Below are positions 7,588-15,553 of a stretch of 57,497 nucleotides of DNA, in pieces; the first letter of the stretch is position 1; each line of letters opens with the position of its first letter. The stretch comes from an uncultured Collinsella sp. (GTDB taxonomy: Bacteria > Actinomycetota > Coriobacteriia > Coriobacteriales > Coriobacteriaceae). The translations under genes were made by a program, and so were the position numbers. The DNA lies in the NCBI GenBank assembly GCA_900550415.1, contig URSO01000003.1:1-57497 (forward strand), in the 5' to 3' direction. The notes under the pieces are model-generated. The model made no database searches and was not told the DNA's origin. It saw nothing but the letters and a program-made list of their open reading frames with translations.

Positions 7588-8640
7588 GTGATGGGCGAAC
7601 TGGTAAACCGTGGAGAATCGGCAATCGTGCCAGAAGTTTTTTACAAGCAGGTTTCCTCGATTCTCAACGCCGCTCGCGACAAGGCCTATACCGCCGTTAA
7701 CTTTGCGATGGTTGAGGCGTATTGGGAAATCGGCAAGAGCATTGTTGACGAGCAGGGCGGAGAGGAGCGCGCAGCATATGGAGAGGCATTGATTGCAGGC
7801 CTCTCCAGAAGGCTTACCGCGGATTTCGGAAGAGGCTTTGGCATCGCAAACCTTCGCAATATGCGTCAGTTCTTTCTTGCGTTTCCAATTCGCGACGCAC
7901 TGCGTAGCGAATTGAGCTGGACTCATTACCGCAGGTTGATGCGCATTCCCGACCCTGATGCTCGCGCCTGGTACATGAACGAATGCGCCGATTCTCGTTG
8001 GAGCACGCGTCAGCTCGAGCGCCAGATCAACACCATGTTCCGCGAGCGCCTGCTTGCCAGCAAGGACAAGGAGGCCGTCACCCAGGAAATCCAAAAGAGC
8101 GCCCCGGCTCGTCGCCCCGAGGATATCATCCGCGACCCATATGTACTGGATTTTTTAGGTTTCTCGGACGATACTGCGTTTCGCGAGAGCGATCTAGAGC
8201 AGGCGCTCATCACGCATCTTCAGAAGTTCCTGCTGAAGCTTGGCCGTGGTTTCGCTTTCGAGGCGCGCCAAAAGCGCATCACCTTTGATGGGCGCCATTT
8301 CTATATTGACCTTGTGTTTTACAACTATCTGATGCGCTGCTTCGTGCTCATCGACCTTAAGACCGATGACCTTACGCATCAGGACCTGGGCCAGATGCAA
8401 ATGTATGTGAACTACTACACGCGCGAGCTCATGAACGAAGGCGACAATCCGCCTATAGGCATCGTGCTCTGCGCGGACAAAAGCGACTCGATTGTCGAGT
8501 ACACGCTGCCCGAAGACAACGACCAAGTGTTTGCCGCCAAATACTTGCCGTATCTTCCAAGCAAGGAAGAGCTGGCGCGCGAGCTGAGTGCCGAGTACCG
8601 CGCCATCAACGAAGCGACTAATGGCGAAGCGCAAGGGTAG
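7588..8640 (+). CDS. YhcG/DUF1016-family PD-(D/E)XK nuclease
   Basis: 350 residues. The N-terminal half (about 15-170) is the helical DUF1016 domain (NFAMVEAYWEIGKSIV, FGIANLRNMRQFF, LSWTHYRRLMRI). The C-terminal half (about 185-345) is the YhcG nuclease domain: an acidic helix, then FYIDLVFYN with Asp241, and VLIDLKTD with Asp256 and Lys258, as expected for a metal-dependent PD-(D/E)XK core. The family occurs in defence islands and near restriction-modification genes, but its biological role is not settled. Here it stands alone beside the CRISPR locus. The start is GTG at 7588 or ATG at 7591; a purine-rich AGGAAAGTGGGG precedes both. Confidence 0.9.
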   Translation: MMGELVNRGESAIVPEVFYKQVSSILNAARDKAYTAVNFAMVEAYWEIGKSIVDEQGGEERAAYGEALIAGLSRRLTADFGRGFGIANLRNMRQFFLAFPIRDALRSELSWTHYRRLMRIPDPDARAWYMNECADSRWSTRQLERQINTMFRERLLASKDKEAVTQEIQKSAPARRPEDIIRDPYVLDFLGFSDDTAFRESDLEQALITHLQKFLLKLGRGFAFEARQKRITFDGRHFYIDLVFYNYLMRCFVLIDLKTDDLTHQDLGQMQMYVNYYTRELMNEGDNPPIGIVLCADKSDSIVEYTLPEDNDQVFAAKYLPYLPSKEELARELSAEYRAINEATNGEAQG

Positions 8641-8703
8641 CAGCACGTTGCGACCGATACCCCCGACGGCGTTTCATATCCCCCGACATAAGAGGAGCGC
8701 TCC

Positions 8704-9492
8704 ATGACAGACAGACCGAAAACGACACTGCGCGACTGCATCTATGGGCTTGCCGTCGGCGACGCGCTGGGCGTTCCCTACGAGTTCAGGCCACGCGGCA
8801 TGTTCGAATGCACGGACATGATCGGCTACGGCACGCATGGGCAGCCCGCCGGCACCTGGAGCGACGACACATCTATGACGCTTGCTACCTGCGACTCGAT
8901 TAGGGAGCTCGGGCATATCGACACCGCAGACATGCGCGACAAGTTCGTAAGCTGGATTGTCCGTGGCGAGTATACGATCGACGGCGTTTTCGATTACGGC
9001 GGCACGACCGCCCGCGCCTTGCACACCGGCAAAGGAGGCTCCGGCGAGCGCGACAACGGCAACGGTTCGCTCATGCGCATCGCTCCCCTGGCGTTCACCG
9101 ATGCGACAGACGAAGAGGTCAGCAAGGTCTCCGCGATTACGCACTCCCACAGAACGTCAACCGATGCATGCGTCATATTTGTCGAGCTGATGAGAGATGT
9201 GATGAACGACGTGCTCCCCTCGTGGGCACTCCATCTGAAAGGCGTGCCTGAGCAGGAGATCAGGTCAGGTGGCTTCGTGCGCGACACGCTTAAGGCAGCC
9301 ACCTGGTGTTTCGTCAACACTAACAGCTACAAAGATTGCGTGCTTGCCGCCGTCAACCTGGGCGACGACACCGACACCACCGCAGCCGTCGCCGGCGCCC
9401 TCGCAGGCACGGCATACGGTCTCAAAGCCATCCCGCAGGAGTGGATCGACACCCTACGCGGAAAAGAGCTGATTGAGCAGTGTTTGTTTTAG
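8704..9492 (+). CDS. ADP-ribosylglycohydrolase family protein
   Basis: 262 residues of the all-helical DraG/ARH fold. Motifs in order: the N-terminal GLAVGDALGVPYEF helix; TWSDDTSM (51-58) with metal-binding Asp residues; DNGNGSLMR (117-125), a substrate-loop motif; and GDDTDTTAAVAGALAG (220-235), the second metal-binding cluster. All expected acidic residues are present, so the enzyme is probably active and removes ADP-ribose from protein, nucleic acid or small targets. AGAGGAGCG precedes the ATG. It lies 63 bp after the nuclease gene and 35 bp before a small gene, so the three may be one transcript. No ADP-ribosyltransferase is visible nearby. Confidence 0.92.
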   Translation: MTDRPKTTLRDCIYGLAVGDALGVPYEFRPRGMFECTDMIGYGTHGQPAGTWSDDTSMTLATCDSIRELGHIDTADMRDKFVSWIVRGEYTIDGVFDYGGTTARALHTGKGGSGERDNGNGSLMRIAPLAFTDATDEEVSKVSAITHSHRTSTDACVIFVELMRDVMNDVLPSWALHLKGVPEQEIRSGGFVRDTLKAATWCFVNTNSYKDCVLAAVNLGDDTDTTAAVAGALAGTAYGLKAIPQEWIDTLRGKELIEQCLF

Positions 9493-9527
9493 GGCGCACT
9501 TACGATAGAAACTGACCAGGGGGCACC

Positions 9528-9749
9528 ATGGAAAGAGAGATCGCAAATATAGACGAGTTCCAAGTGGACGAAAACGGGATTCCGCTATTTCCAGCAGGAC
9601 TGAAGGAAGAAGCCAACCTCTATGTCCTCCCCGACGGGCGTTACCTCCCCTGCGGGGTCTACAGGACCGCGGACGGCGGCTCGCTCATTTATGAGCCATC
9701 CGAACCAAGCTTCTTCGGGCAGATGCTTGCCCAATTCGGGGAAAGCTAG
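9528..9749 (+). CDS. Small hypothetical protein, 73 residues
   Basis: Short acidic protein with no recognised domain. It has a strong ribosome binding site (CAGGGGG, 7 nt before the ATG), begins 35 bp after the ADP-ribosylglycohydrolase stop and keeps a sensible composition to the end. It has no transmembrane segment and one cysteine. Probably co-expressed with the upstream gene; an accessory or regulatory partner is possible but unproved. Confidence 0.6.
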   Translation: MEREIANIDEFQVDENGIPLFPAGLKEEANLYVLPDGRYLPCGVYRTADGGSLIYEPSEPSFFGQMLAQFGES

Positions 9750-9765
9750 AGACATGATTACCAGC

Positions 9766-9786
9766 TGGATCGACACTGCTCAAAAT
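9766..9786 (+). repeat. diverged third copy of the GATCGAC-type repeat
   Basis: TGGATCGACACTGCTCAAAAT resembles the two units at 10326 and 10392. The match is weaker and could be chance. Confidence 0.3.
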
Positions 9787-9971
9787 AAAAGGCAGAACCA
9801 GCAATAACCCTCTCATCAAAGAGCAGCAGCGCAGCGAAACCAAATAAGTAAAGAAGACGGTTCCAACCCCAGACCGAGCCCAGGGCAGAACCGCCAAGCA
9901 ATTACATCTTATCAGCTCTGCAGGATTGGTTTGATGGTGGCAGGAGACACCTGAAGCCCAGCGCAGAGTAA

Positions 9972-10313
9972 TCATGCATAAGCCTCCTCCGGAAGGTTGC
10001 CGTCAATGGCAGCATAGGGCCGGCCGTCGCGGTCCTCCCAGCTCGCGCAGACGTAGTCGTATTTTTCGAGCTCTACACCATCGTCGTCAATCCATGCGGG
10101 CTTGAACTCATGCACAAGCTCATTCGGGACTGCCCAGCCGAACATATCCCAACAGTGCTTGCCTCGGATAATCGCCTGATCGACATCGGCCGCATCGAAG
10201 AAGAAGCGCTTCCCGCTACGCTCAAGCTGAGCATTGACCGGGTCAACGGAATCGATTATGTATTCGCTAAACCCATCGTATCGTTCCCGGCACTCTTTGG
10301 ACCTATATTCAGT
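9972..10313 (-). pseudogene. 5'-truncated hypothetical gene remnant
   Basis: The minus strand has an open frame of 113 codons with clearly protein-like sequence (blocks such as GKRFFFDAADVDQAIIRG, PNELVHEFKPAWIDDDG and DRDGRPYAAIDGN). It begins right after a TAA at 10314-10316 and has no ATG until a methionine 57 codons before the stop. The N-terminus therefore seems lost. The stop overlaps the ATG of a following frame (ATGA at 9972-9975) beginning MITLRWAS, which soon becomes non-protein-like. This looks like the decayed end of a two-gene unit, probably accessory or phage-derived. Translation from an internal methionine (56 residues) cannot be excluded. I recognise no family. Confidence 0.5.
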
Positions 10314-10325
10314 TTAATTAACGGT

Positions 10326-10413
10326 TAGATCGACGCTGATTCAAAGCCTGCCGCGATTAAACCGCTTGTATGCATCGGCTTGATTTCCAACTAGATCGAC
10401 ATTGATCCAAAGC
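10326..10413 (+). repeat. pair of 22-bp imperfect direct repeats
   Basis: TAGATCGACGCTGATTCAAAG at 10326 and TAGATCGACATTGATCCAAAG at 10392 (each continuing with C, three mismatches), 66 bp apart. They lie in non-coding DNA between the broken gene and the phage remnant. They could be operator-like sites or scars of an insertion. Confidence 0.5.
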
Positions 10414-10493
10414 TTGATAAGGTTGCCAGCGTAAGGGGAAATAGGAATCGCGGAAAGTAGCACAGTACGAAGAGTGCCCTTGATTGAGGAGAC

Positions 10494-10520
10494 GTAGGTG
10501 CAAATCCTACCGCCGCGCAA
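10494..10520 (+). other. tRNA T-arm-like sequence followed by acceptor-like tail
   Basis: GTAGG-TGCAAAT-CCTAC is a 5-bp stem with a 7-nt loop resembling a tRNA T-arm, followed by CGCCGCGCAA. I could find no matching 5' acceptor strand upstream, so it is not a complete tRNA. It may be a tRNA 3' fragment or a phage RNA element. Confidence 0.35.
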
Positions 10521-10543
10521 GCCGTCCTTCGGAGCGGTTTTTT
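10521..10543 (+). terminator. rho-independent terminator upstream of terminase remnant
   Basis: CCGTCC-TTC-GGAGCGG hairpin (one bulged A) followed by six T. Confidence 0.7.
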
Positions 10544-10563
10544 ATGCCGATAGGAGGCGGGGG

Positions 10564-10665
10564 ATGTCCCTCGAGAAACCCGCCGCGGTTGCCGCCGACC
10601 CCGTGGAGAGCGCCAAGTGGGACAAGCTCACCGCCGGCCACGCGAGATCATCCCCGCATGTGTGA
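10564..10665 (+). pseudogene. Truncated phage terminase small subunit (N-terminus only)
   Basis: A strong ribosome binding site (AGGAGGCGGGG) precedes an ATG whose translation starts MSLEKPAAVAADPVESAKWD and continues KLTAGHA. This matches the N-terminus of P27-type phage terminase small subunits as I know them. The frame is broken at 10645, where the outermost CRISPR repeat begins, and stops at 10663-10665 after 33 codons. The rest of the protein is absent. It is a scar of a phage or prophage fused to the trailer end of the CRISPR array. The family assignment from about 27 residues is a judgement, not a search result. Confidence 0.65.
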
Positions 10666-12867
10666 AGAACAGGTGGAAGAAGTTCCGGGGCTTTGACGGC
10701 TGCCGGGGTCATCCCCGCGTGTGCGGGGAACAGTATCCCGTGCAGCCCGCGAACACGCTTTGGCTGGGATCATCCCCGCGCGTGCGGGGAGCAGCAATTC
10801 AAAGAGTGCTAGAGGTTTGATTGCCCGGGATCATCCCCACGTGTGTGGGGAGCAGACGCCGCGACTGCTCGTCGCCCGCTACCGCTCGGGATCATCCCCG
10901 CGCGTGCGGGGAACAGAAGGTGAGTATTGTGTTGACGAGGTCGTCCATGGAATCATCCCCGCGTATGTGGGGGCAGTTGGCCAGATACTGGCTCAGGAAC
11001 GAGCCGATGGGATCACCCCCGCGTATGCGGGGAGCAGCCATTGACGTACCAAAGGCCAGCATTGCCCCTAGGATCATCCCCGCGCGTGCGGGGAGCAGCT
11101 CAAATCGGTCTATGACGATTGGTACATCAAGGGATCATCCCCGCGTGTGCGGGGAGCAGCCGGGCATGCGGGACAGGCGCGACGGGTTCTTGGAATCATC
11201 CCCGCGCGTGCGGGGAGCAGGGTGTGAGTACACAATCGACAAGGACGGAAACGGGATCATCCCCGCGTGTGCGGGGAGCAGGCGCTGCGTGCAGGCAATT
11301 ACAAGCGAATGGAGGGATCATCCCCGCGCGTGCGGGGAGCAGTCATCGGCGCTCGCGCCGGACAGCGCCTGGACGGGATCATCCCCGCGCGTGCGGGGAA
11401 CAGTGCATTGATGCTTGGGCGGCTGAGTGCGACGCGGGATCATCCCCGCGTGTGCGGGGGGGCAGCACGGGCCGGAGATGCTTCAGGCCGCAGCGGAGGA
11501 ATCATCCCCGCGTGTGCGGGGAGCAGGACGAGGTCGTCAGAAAGCTGACGAGCAGAAAGGGATCATCCCCGCGCGTGCGGGGAGCAGGCTAGGGCCTTTG
11601 CCTCCCAGATGGTGGAGGAGGGATCATCCCCGCGCGTGCGGGGAGCAGGATATCGAGCGATGCCGGACTCGCGCATTGGTAGGATCATCCCCGCGCGTGC
11701 GGGGAGCAGTTACTTGCGTTGACAGTCTAACGCCTACGTTTGGGATCATCCCCGCGCGTGCGGGGAGCAGGCCAGGTTGGCTCGGTTGCCGAACACGAGG
11801 TTGGGATCATCCCCGCGCGTGCGGGGAGCAGCGCTTGTCCATGCCGAGCGGGTTCAGGTGCGCGGGATCATCCCCGCGCGTGCGGGGAGCAGGTGGATCA
11901 GCCCGGCAGACGCCGTCGATATGGGGGATCATCCCCGCGCGTGCGGGGAGCAGATATATTTACCATCTTCATCAGACACATAAACGGGATCATCCCCGCG
12001 CGTGCGGGGAGCAGTGGACCGGCTTCGCAGCTGATGTCCTATGGCGGGATCATCCCCGCGCGTGCGGGGAGCAGAGTGGAACGGGCTGAACGTGACCGTG
12101 ACGTTCGGGATCATCCCCGCGCGTGCGGGGAGCAGCAGTCCCTGCTGCGCCCCGACCGCAAGTTCTCGGGATCATCCCCGCGCGTGCGGGGAGCAGCTGT
12201 TCCTGCCATTGACATACCAAGGCCCTGCGGGATCATCCCCGCGCGTGCGGGGAGCAGGCAGTGCCCTTAATCTCACTGAGAATCGCCTTGGGATCATCCC
12301 CGCGCGTGCGGGGAGCAGCTTGAGGGCTACGACCGCGATACCGTGGAGACGGGATCATCCCCGCGCGTGCGGGGAGCAGCCGCCGTGCAAGTCCTCATCA
12401 TCACAGGCACCGGGATCATCCCCGCGCGTGCGGGGAGCAGGCACATCCACCAACGGCGGCCACGTTCTAGCCGGGATCATCCCCGCGCGTGCGGGGAGCA
12501 GTTGCTTATGTCGTAGGCATCACACACGCCGCCGGGATCATCCCCGCGCGTGCGGGGAGCAGCTACGTGCGCTCAACAAGCAGCTCTACTCACAAGGATC
12601 ATCCCCGCGCGTGCGGGGAGCAGCGGCACAGACAGCGAGAACATGCCCGGCGTTAGGGATCATCCCCGCGCGTGCGGGGAGCAGCCTATTATTTTTTTGG
12701 AGTCATTATGCTTTACGGGATCATCCCCGCGCGTGCGGGGAGCAGTTCTCGATACGCGTGAATGCACCGGCGCAGTCGGGATCATCCCCGCGCGTGCGGG
12801 GAGCAGCGCAACCAGCTTGGATTTCTCCCTGGCGCCTAGGGATCATCCCCGCGCGTGCGGGGAGCAG
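10645..12867 (-). CRISPR. Type I-E CRISPR array, 37 repeats and 36 spacers
   Basis: 28-bp repeats with period 61 bp (33-nt spacers; three intervals are 60 or 62). On the plus strand each unit starts GGATCATCCCCGCGCG and ends TGCGGGGAGCAG. The stem is CCCCGC/GCGGGG. The repeat in crRNA sense is the minus strand, beginning CTGCTCCCCGC and ending ATGATCC, so the leader is at the right, next to cas2. Repeats near 12.0-12.87 kb are identical. Those at the left are diverged: 10645 has lost its stem, 10828 has a compensatory C-G to T-A change that keeps it, 10950 is one base shorter, and 11437 is one longer. This is the expected leader-to-trailer ageing. Repeat starts run 10645, 10706, 10767 ... 12779, 12840. 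Confidence 0.99.
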
Positions 12868-12893
12868 ACTTAAAAATCCCAGCTCAAAACACC

Positions 12894-13787
12894 CTATCCC
12901 TTTGATGTGGGCCCCATTTTAATCAGTTTGCTAAACAAGCTCAAGGTCGCCTCACAATCAGACTCGGCACGATGAGGTATTTGATTGTCAAGGTTCAAAA
13001 GGCCGAGCAGGGTCTTCAAGCGATAGTTCGGCGCATCGGGCATCTTCTTCTTTGCCAGTGTAATGGTGTCGATGCACTCATTGTCAAAATCGTCTAGGTC
13101 GCATTCTTCGCACGCCGCCTGCACGAAGCCGGTATCGAACGAAGCGTTATGCGCAACCACTATCCGGCTCCCAACAAAGGAAAGCAGGCCGCTCACCGCT
13201 CGCTCAAGCTCGATCCCCTTTTCGGCAAGCATCTCATCGGTAATGCCTGTTAGCTCGACCGCCTTCTTTGGGATGCCCTTCTCGTATCGAATAAGCTCAT
13301 GGAGCCTGCCCGCCTCAACACCCTGCTCAACTTTGATGGCGGCAATCTCAATAATCGCATCTTTGTCTGGGTCCAGCCCCGTGGTCTCAACATCAAGTAC
13401 AACGTATTCGCGCGGCTCGTCCGTTTCGGCTGCCACGCTCCCGCGACGTGCCTTCGATCGCATCGCCGCGTAACTCCAGCCCACTCTCTTCGTGCCAAGG
13501 GCCTTCATGCGAGAAAGCGAAGGCCGCATCATCAGCTTGATGCCATCAAAATCGATAGGCTCCCACGCGGTGTTGTGCACTCGATAGTTGAGGTGCTGCT
13601 CGTTGCGTGCAGAAAAAACCATCGTGGCACGCCCTGTTTTGCATTCTTTGCAAATGCGGTTCCAAAGCTCGTCCCTTACACGCGCGCTCACCCTGCCCAC
13701 ATACACGCCTAGGCTAATCTCCTGCAACCATTTCGTTAGGTCGCCGCGAAGTGCAAGGGGGCATTTTTCCAAAACAACAACAATCAC
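12894..13787 (-). CDS. cas2: Cas2 fused to DnaQ-like DEDDh 3'-5' exonuclease
   Basis: 297 residues. Residues 1-95 are the type I-E Cas2 fold (MIVVVLEKCP, then LGVYVGRVSARVRDELW), the partner of Cas1 in spacer integration. A basic linker of about 30 residues leads to an exonuclease domain (about 127-290). Its motifs are ExoI VVLDVETTGL (Asp132, Glu134), ExoII VAHNASFDTGF (Asp218) and ExoIII HRAESDCEA (His272, Asp277), so all five DEDDh residues are present. Cas2-DnaQ fusions are known in some I-E systems, where the exonuclease trims prespacer 3' ends. It is the last cas gene, 3 nt after cas1, and its 3' end appears to carry the array promoter. Confidence 0.97.
   Translation of the reverse strand: MIVVVLEKCPLALRGDLTKWLQEISLGVYVGRVSARVRDELWNRICKECKTGRATMVFSARNEQHLNYRVHNTAWEPIDFDGIKLMMRPSLSRMKALGTKRVGWSYAAMRSKARRGSVAAETDEPREYVVLDVETTGLDPDKDAIIEIAAIKVEQGVEAGRLHELIRYEKGIPKKAVELTGITDEMLAEKGIELERAVSGLLSFVGSRIVVAHNASFDTGFVQAACEECDLDDFDNECIDTITLAKKKMPDAPNYRLKTLLGLLNLDNQIPHRAESDCEATLSLFSKLIKMGPTSKG
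12916..12944 (-). promoter_or_regulatory. candidate CRISPR array promoter inside cas2
   Basis: On the minus strand: -35 TTGAGC (12939-12944), a 17-nt spacer, -10 TAAAAT (12916-12921). It lies within the last codons of the exonuclease domain. Transcription would start about 40 nt before the first repeat (12867). The gap between the cas2 stop and the first repeat is only 26 bp, too short for a separate leader promoter. Confidence 0.6.
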
Positions 13788-13790
13788 CCG

Positions 13791-14792
13791 TTATCCTTCC
13801 ACAAGCACTCCGTTATTCTCTTCGGTGGCATCCACCTGGATGTCGTTTTCCTTGCCATAGGACACTCCAAAAGCAACGGCAGGGCGACTCTCATCCCAGA
13901 GGAACATCGTATCGATATCAGACTCGTCCTCTGCCTCGAAGTCGCCCAGCAGCAGGCCCCTGATATCGCGAGCGCAGCGCTCCATTATCTTCCCGTCAAG
14001 AAACGCATCACGAGTGCGCCGACGCGTTTCCGCCCCGATATCCTCTGGGGGATCGGAGGCCACTTCGAAAGCGATGGGGATCGTCACCTCAGCTTTATAC
14101 AAATCGGCAATGTCATACACAAACGAGCGCTCATGTCCAACATGGACGAATCCCAATGCCGGAGAGCACCCGAGTGCCACAATCACGCTGTGAACAACTC
14201 CGTAAAGACATACATGAGCAGCCGACAATGCCTGATTGATTGGACTTGCATCGAGAAAATCGTCAGGGTTGTATTCCCTCCCCGCCCACGGAACGTCATA
14301 TTGCTTCGATAGCCGCCGATAGAGCGTTCGAATCCGGGCTCCCTCGCGGCCACGAAGCTGCTGCATCGTGTAGCCCGATACGTCCTCGCCGGGAAAGCGC
14401 ATGCCGTACATCGCTCGCGCCACGGCAAGACGCCTTCGAGTGTTCGACACGAGCTCAGCCTGCGCAACAACCAGTCGAGAAGAATGGGTGAGCGGGCGGC
14501 CGTGCGCATAGTAGCGAACGCCGCGCTCGCCCACCCAAATCACGCTTGTCCCCGAATCGCCGAGCAGCTCAACCGCGCGATGAGAGATATTGGTCCCGGG
14601 TCCCAGCATAAGCACCCCAAGAGAAGCCGCGGGAACATACGCCGTTCCGCGCGCATCGGTTATGCTCACTGCGCTATCTTGCCTGCTCACAAGGCATCGC
14701 TCGACATAAAGAAACGTCATTCGCTCCTTTATCGTGGGCAACGCACGCAAATCAGGCCTGATCGTACCAGGAATATCGCCCATGCCACTCAC
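13791..14792 (-). CDS. cas1: Cas1, type I-E CRISPR integrase
   Basis: 333 residues from the GTG. Metal-dependent integrase that, with Cas2, inserts new spacers at the leader end. The metal site is complete: Glu150 in LRGREGARIR, His217 in GFVHVGH, and Asp227 and Asp230 in FVYDIADLYK. The His-to-Asp spacings (10, then 3) match E. coli Cas1. The C-terminal tail after about residue 310 is acidic. The GTG at 14792 overlaps the cas6e stop (GTGA); an ATG at 14783 with AGGTGAG upstream is an equally good start and would shorten the protein by three residues. Confidence 0.98.
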   Translation of the reverse strand: MSGMGDIPGTIRPDLRALPTIKERMTFLYVERCLVSRQDSAVSITDARGTAYVPAASLGVLMLGPGTNISHRAVELLGDSGTSVIWVGERGVRYYAHGRPLTHSSRLVVAQAELVSNTRRRLAVARAMYGMRFPGEDVSGYTMQQLRGREGARIRTLYRRLSKQYDVPWAGREYNPDDFLDASPINQALSAAHVCLYGVVHSVIVALGCSPALGFVHVGHERSFVYDIADLYKAEVTIPIAFEVASDPPEDIGAETRRRTRDAFLDGKIMERCARDIRGLLLGDFEAEDESDIDTMFLWDESRPAVAFGVSYGKENDIQVDATEENNGVLVEG

Positions 14793-15550
14793 CTATCCAG
14801 TGGAACCAGTGTGAGAAGGCCGCATCCGAATCCTTTAGCGTGCCCGATGCCATATACAAGCGCATGGCGCAAAGCGTTAGCATCGGTCACACGCAACACA
14901 CCATCGTACTGGGCGCGCGCAAAGGTGACTTTGTTTCCTTGGACACCCTTGGTAAACGAGATTCTGTTGGAATTACTAACAATCAAGCTCGGGCAGCCCT
15001 CATCGTCGCTCAAAACCTCGAAACCGTTCCTTTGGGCACGTGATCCCCGCTCGGGCGCAAAAATGCTTGGCACTTCCTTGTCGGCGCCCTTATATGCTTG
15101 AGCTCCGATGAGCCAGGCGGCTTGCTCCAGAATGGTCAGGTGGCCAATTCTGTTTCTCTTAGGTTCGCCCTCGCTGTTTAGCAGGTCACTTTTGCCGCCA
15201 CGCGTACTTCTGTTGAGCGACGGATTCGCTACCAAGCGAAACGAATATGTCTGTCCGTTCGAGATGCGTCCCAAAAACGGATCATATCCGCACGTGCCCC
15301 ACTGCGGTTCGCAGTCGGGCCACCCGATTTGTTCATCAAGCCCTATCAAGCTCGGCTTGCCGGGGCTCACGATATAAAGGCAAGAACCCCCATCAGGCAT
15401 TCTATCCACGCGCCAAAGCACACGGCCGTCCCCGCTCGTCTGCGAAGGGGGAAAGCTGCCAGCAATTGCCGCATGCATGCGATAGGGCGAGGCGAGCATC
15501 GCGCGCGACTCCCTCCGCGTCATATTGATGGGAAACCGGGTAAAGAACAT
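14789..15550 (-). CDS. cas6e: Cas6e (CasE/Cse3) crRNA endoribonuclease
   Basis: 253 residues with two ferredoxin-like halves. Cleaves the pre-crRNA at the 3' base of the repeat hairpin and stays in Cascade. The N-terminal catalytic segment SPYRMHAAI carries Tyr23 and His26, the same numbering as the catalytic pair described for T. thermophilus Cas6e. The C-terminal glycine-rich loop is GIGHAKGFGCGLLTL. The GC-rich 6-bp stem of the repeat is a suitable substrate. It overlaps cas1 by 4 nt and follows cas5 by 3 nt. Confidence 0.97.
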   Translation of the reverse strand: MFFTRFPINMTRRESRAMLASPYRMHAAIAGSFPPSQTSGDGRVLWRVDRMPDGGSCLYIVSPGKPSLIGLDEQIGWPDCEPQWGTCGYDPFLGRISNGQTYSFRLVANPSLNRSTRGGKSDLLNSEGEPKRNRIGHLTILEQAAWLIGAQAYKGADKEVPSIFAPERGSRAQRNGFEVLSDDEGCPSLIVSNSNRISFTKGVQGNKVTFARAQYDGVLRVTDANALRHALVYGIGHAKGFGCGLLTLVPLDR

Positions 15551-15553
15551 CGG

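Noticed and set aside
9685..9975. 96-codon minus-strand frame beginning MITLRWAS
   Set aside because: Only the first few residues look real; the rest is low-quality and overlaps the 73-residue gene. Treated as the decayed partner of the remnant at 9972-10313.
10420..10520. Complete tRNA gene
   Set aside because: Only a T-arm-like hairpin is seen; no 5' acceptor strand or anticodon arm could be found.
10484..12922. Overlapping plus-strand open frames with repeated DHPRACGEQ / GIIPARAGSS peptides
   Set aside because: They are translations of CRISPR repeats and spacers, not genes.
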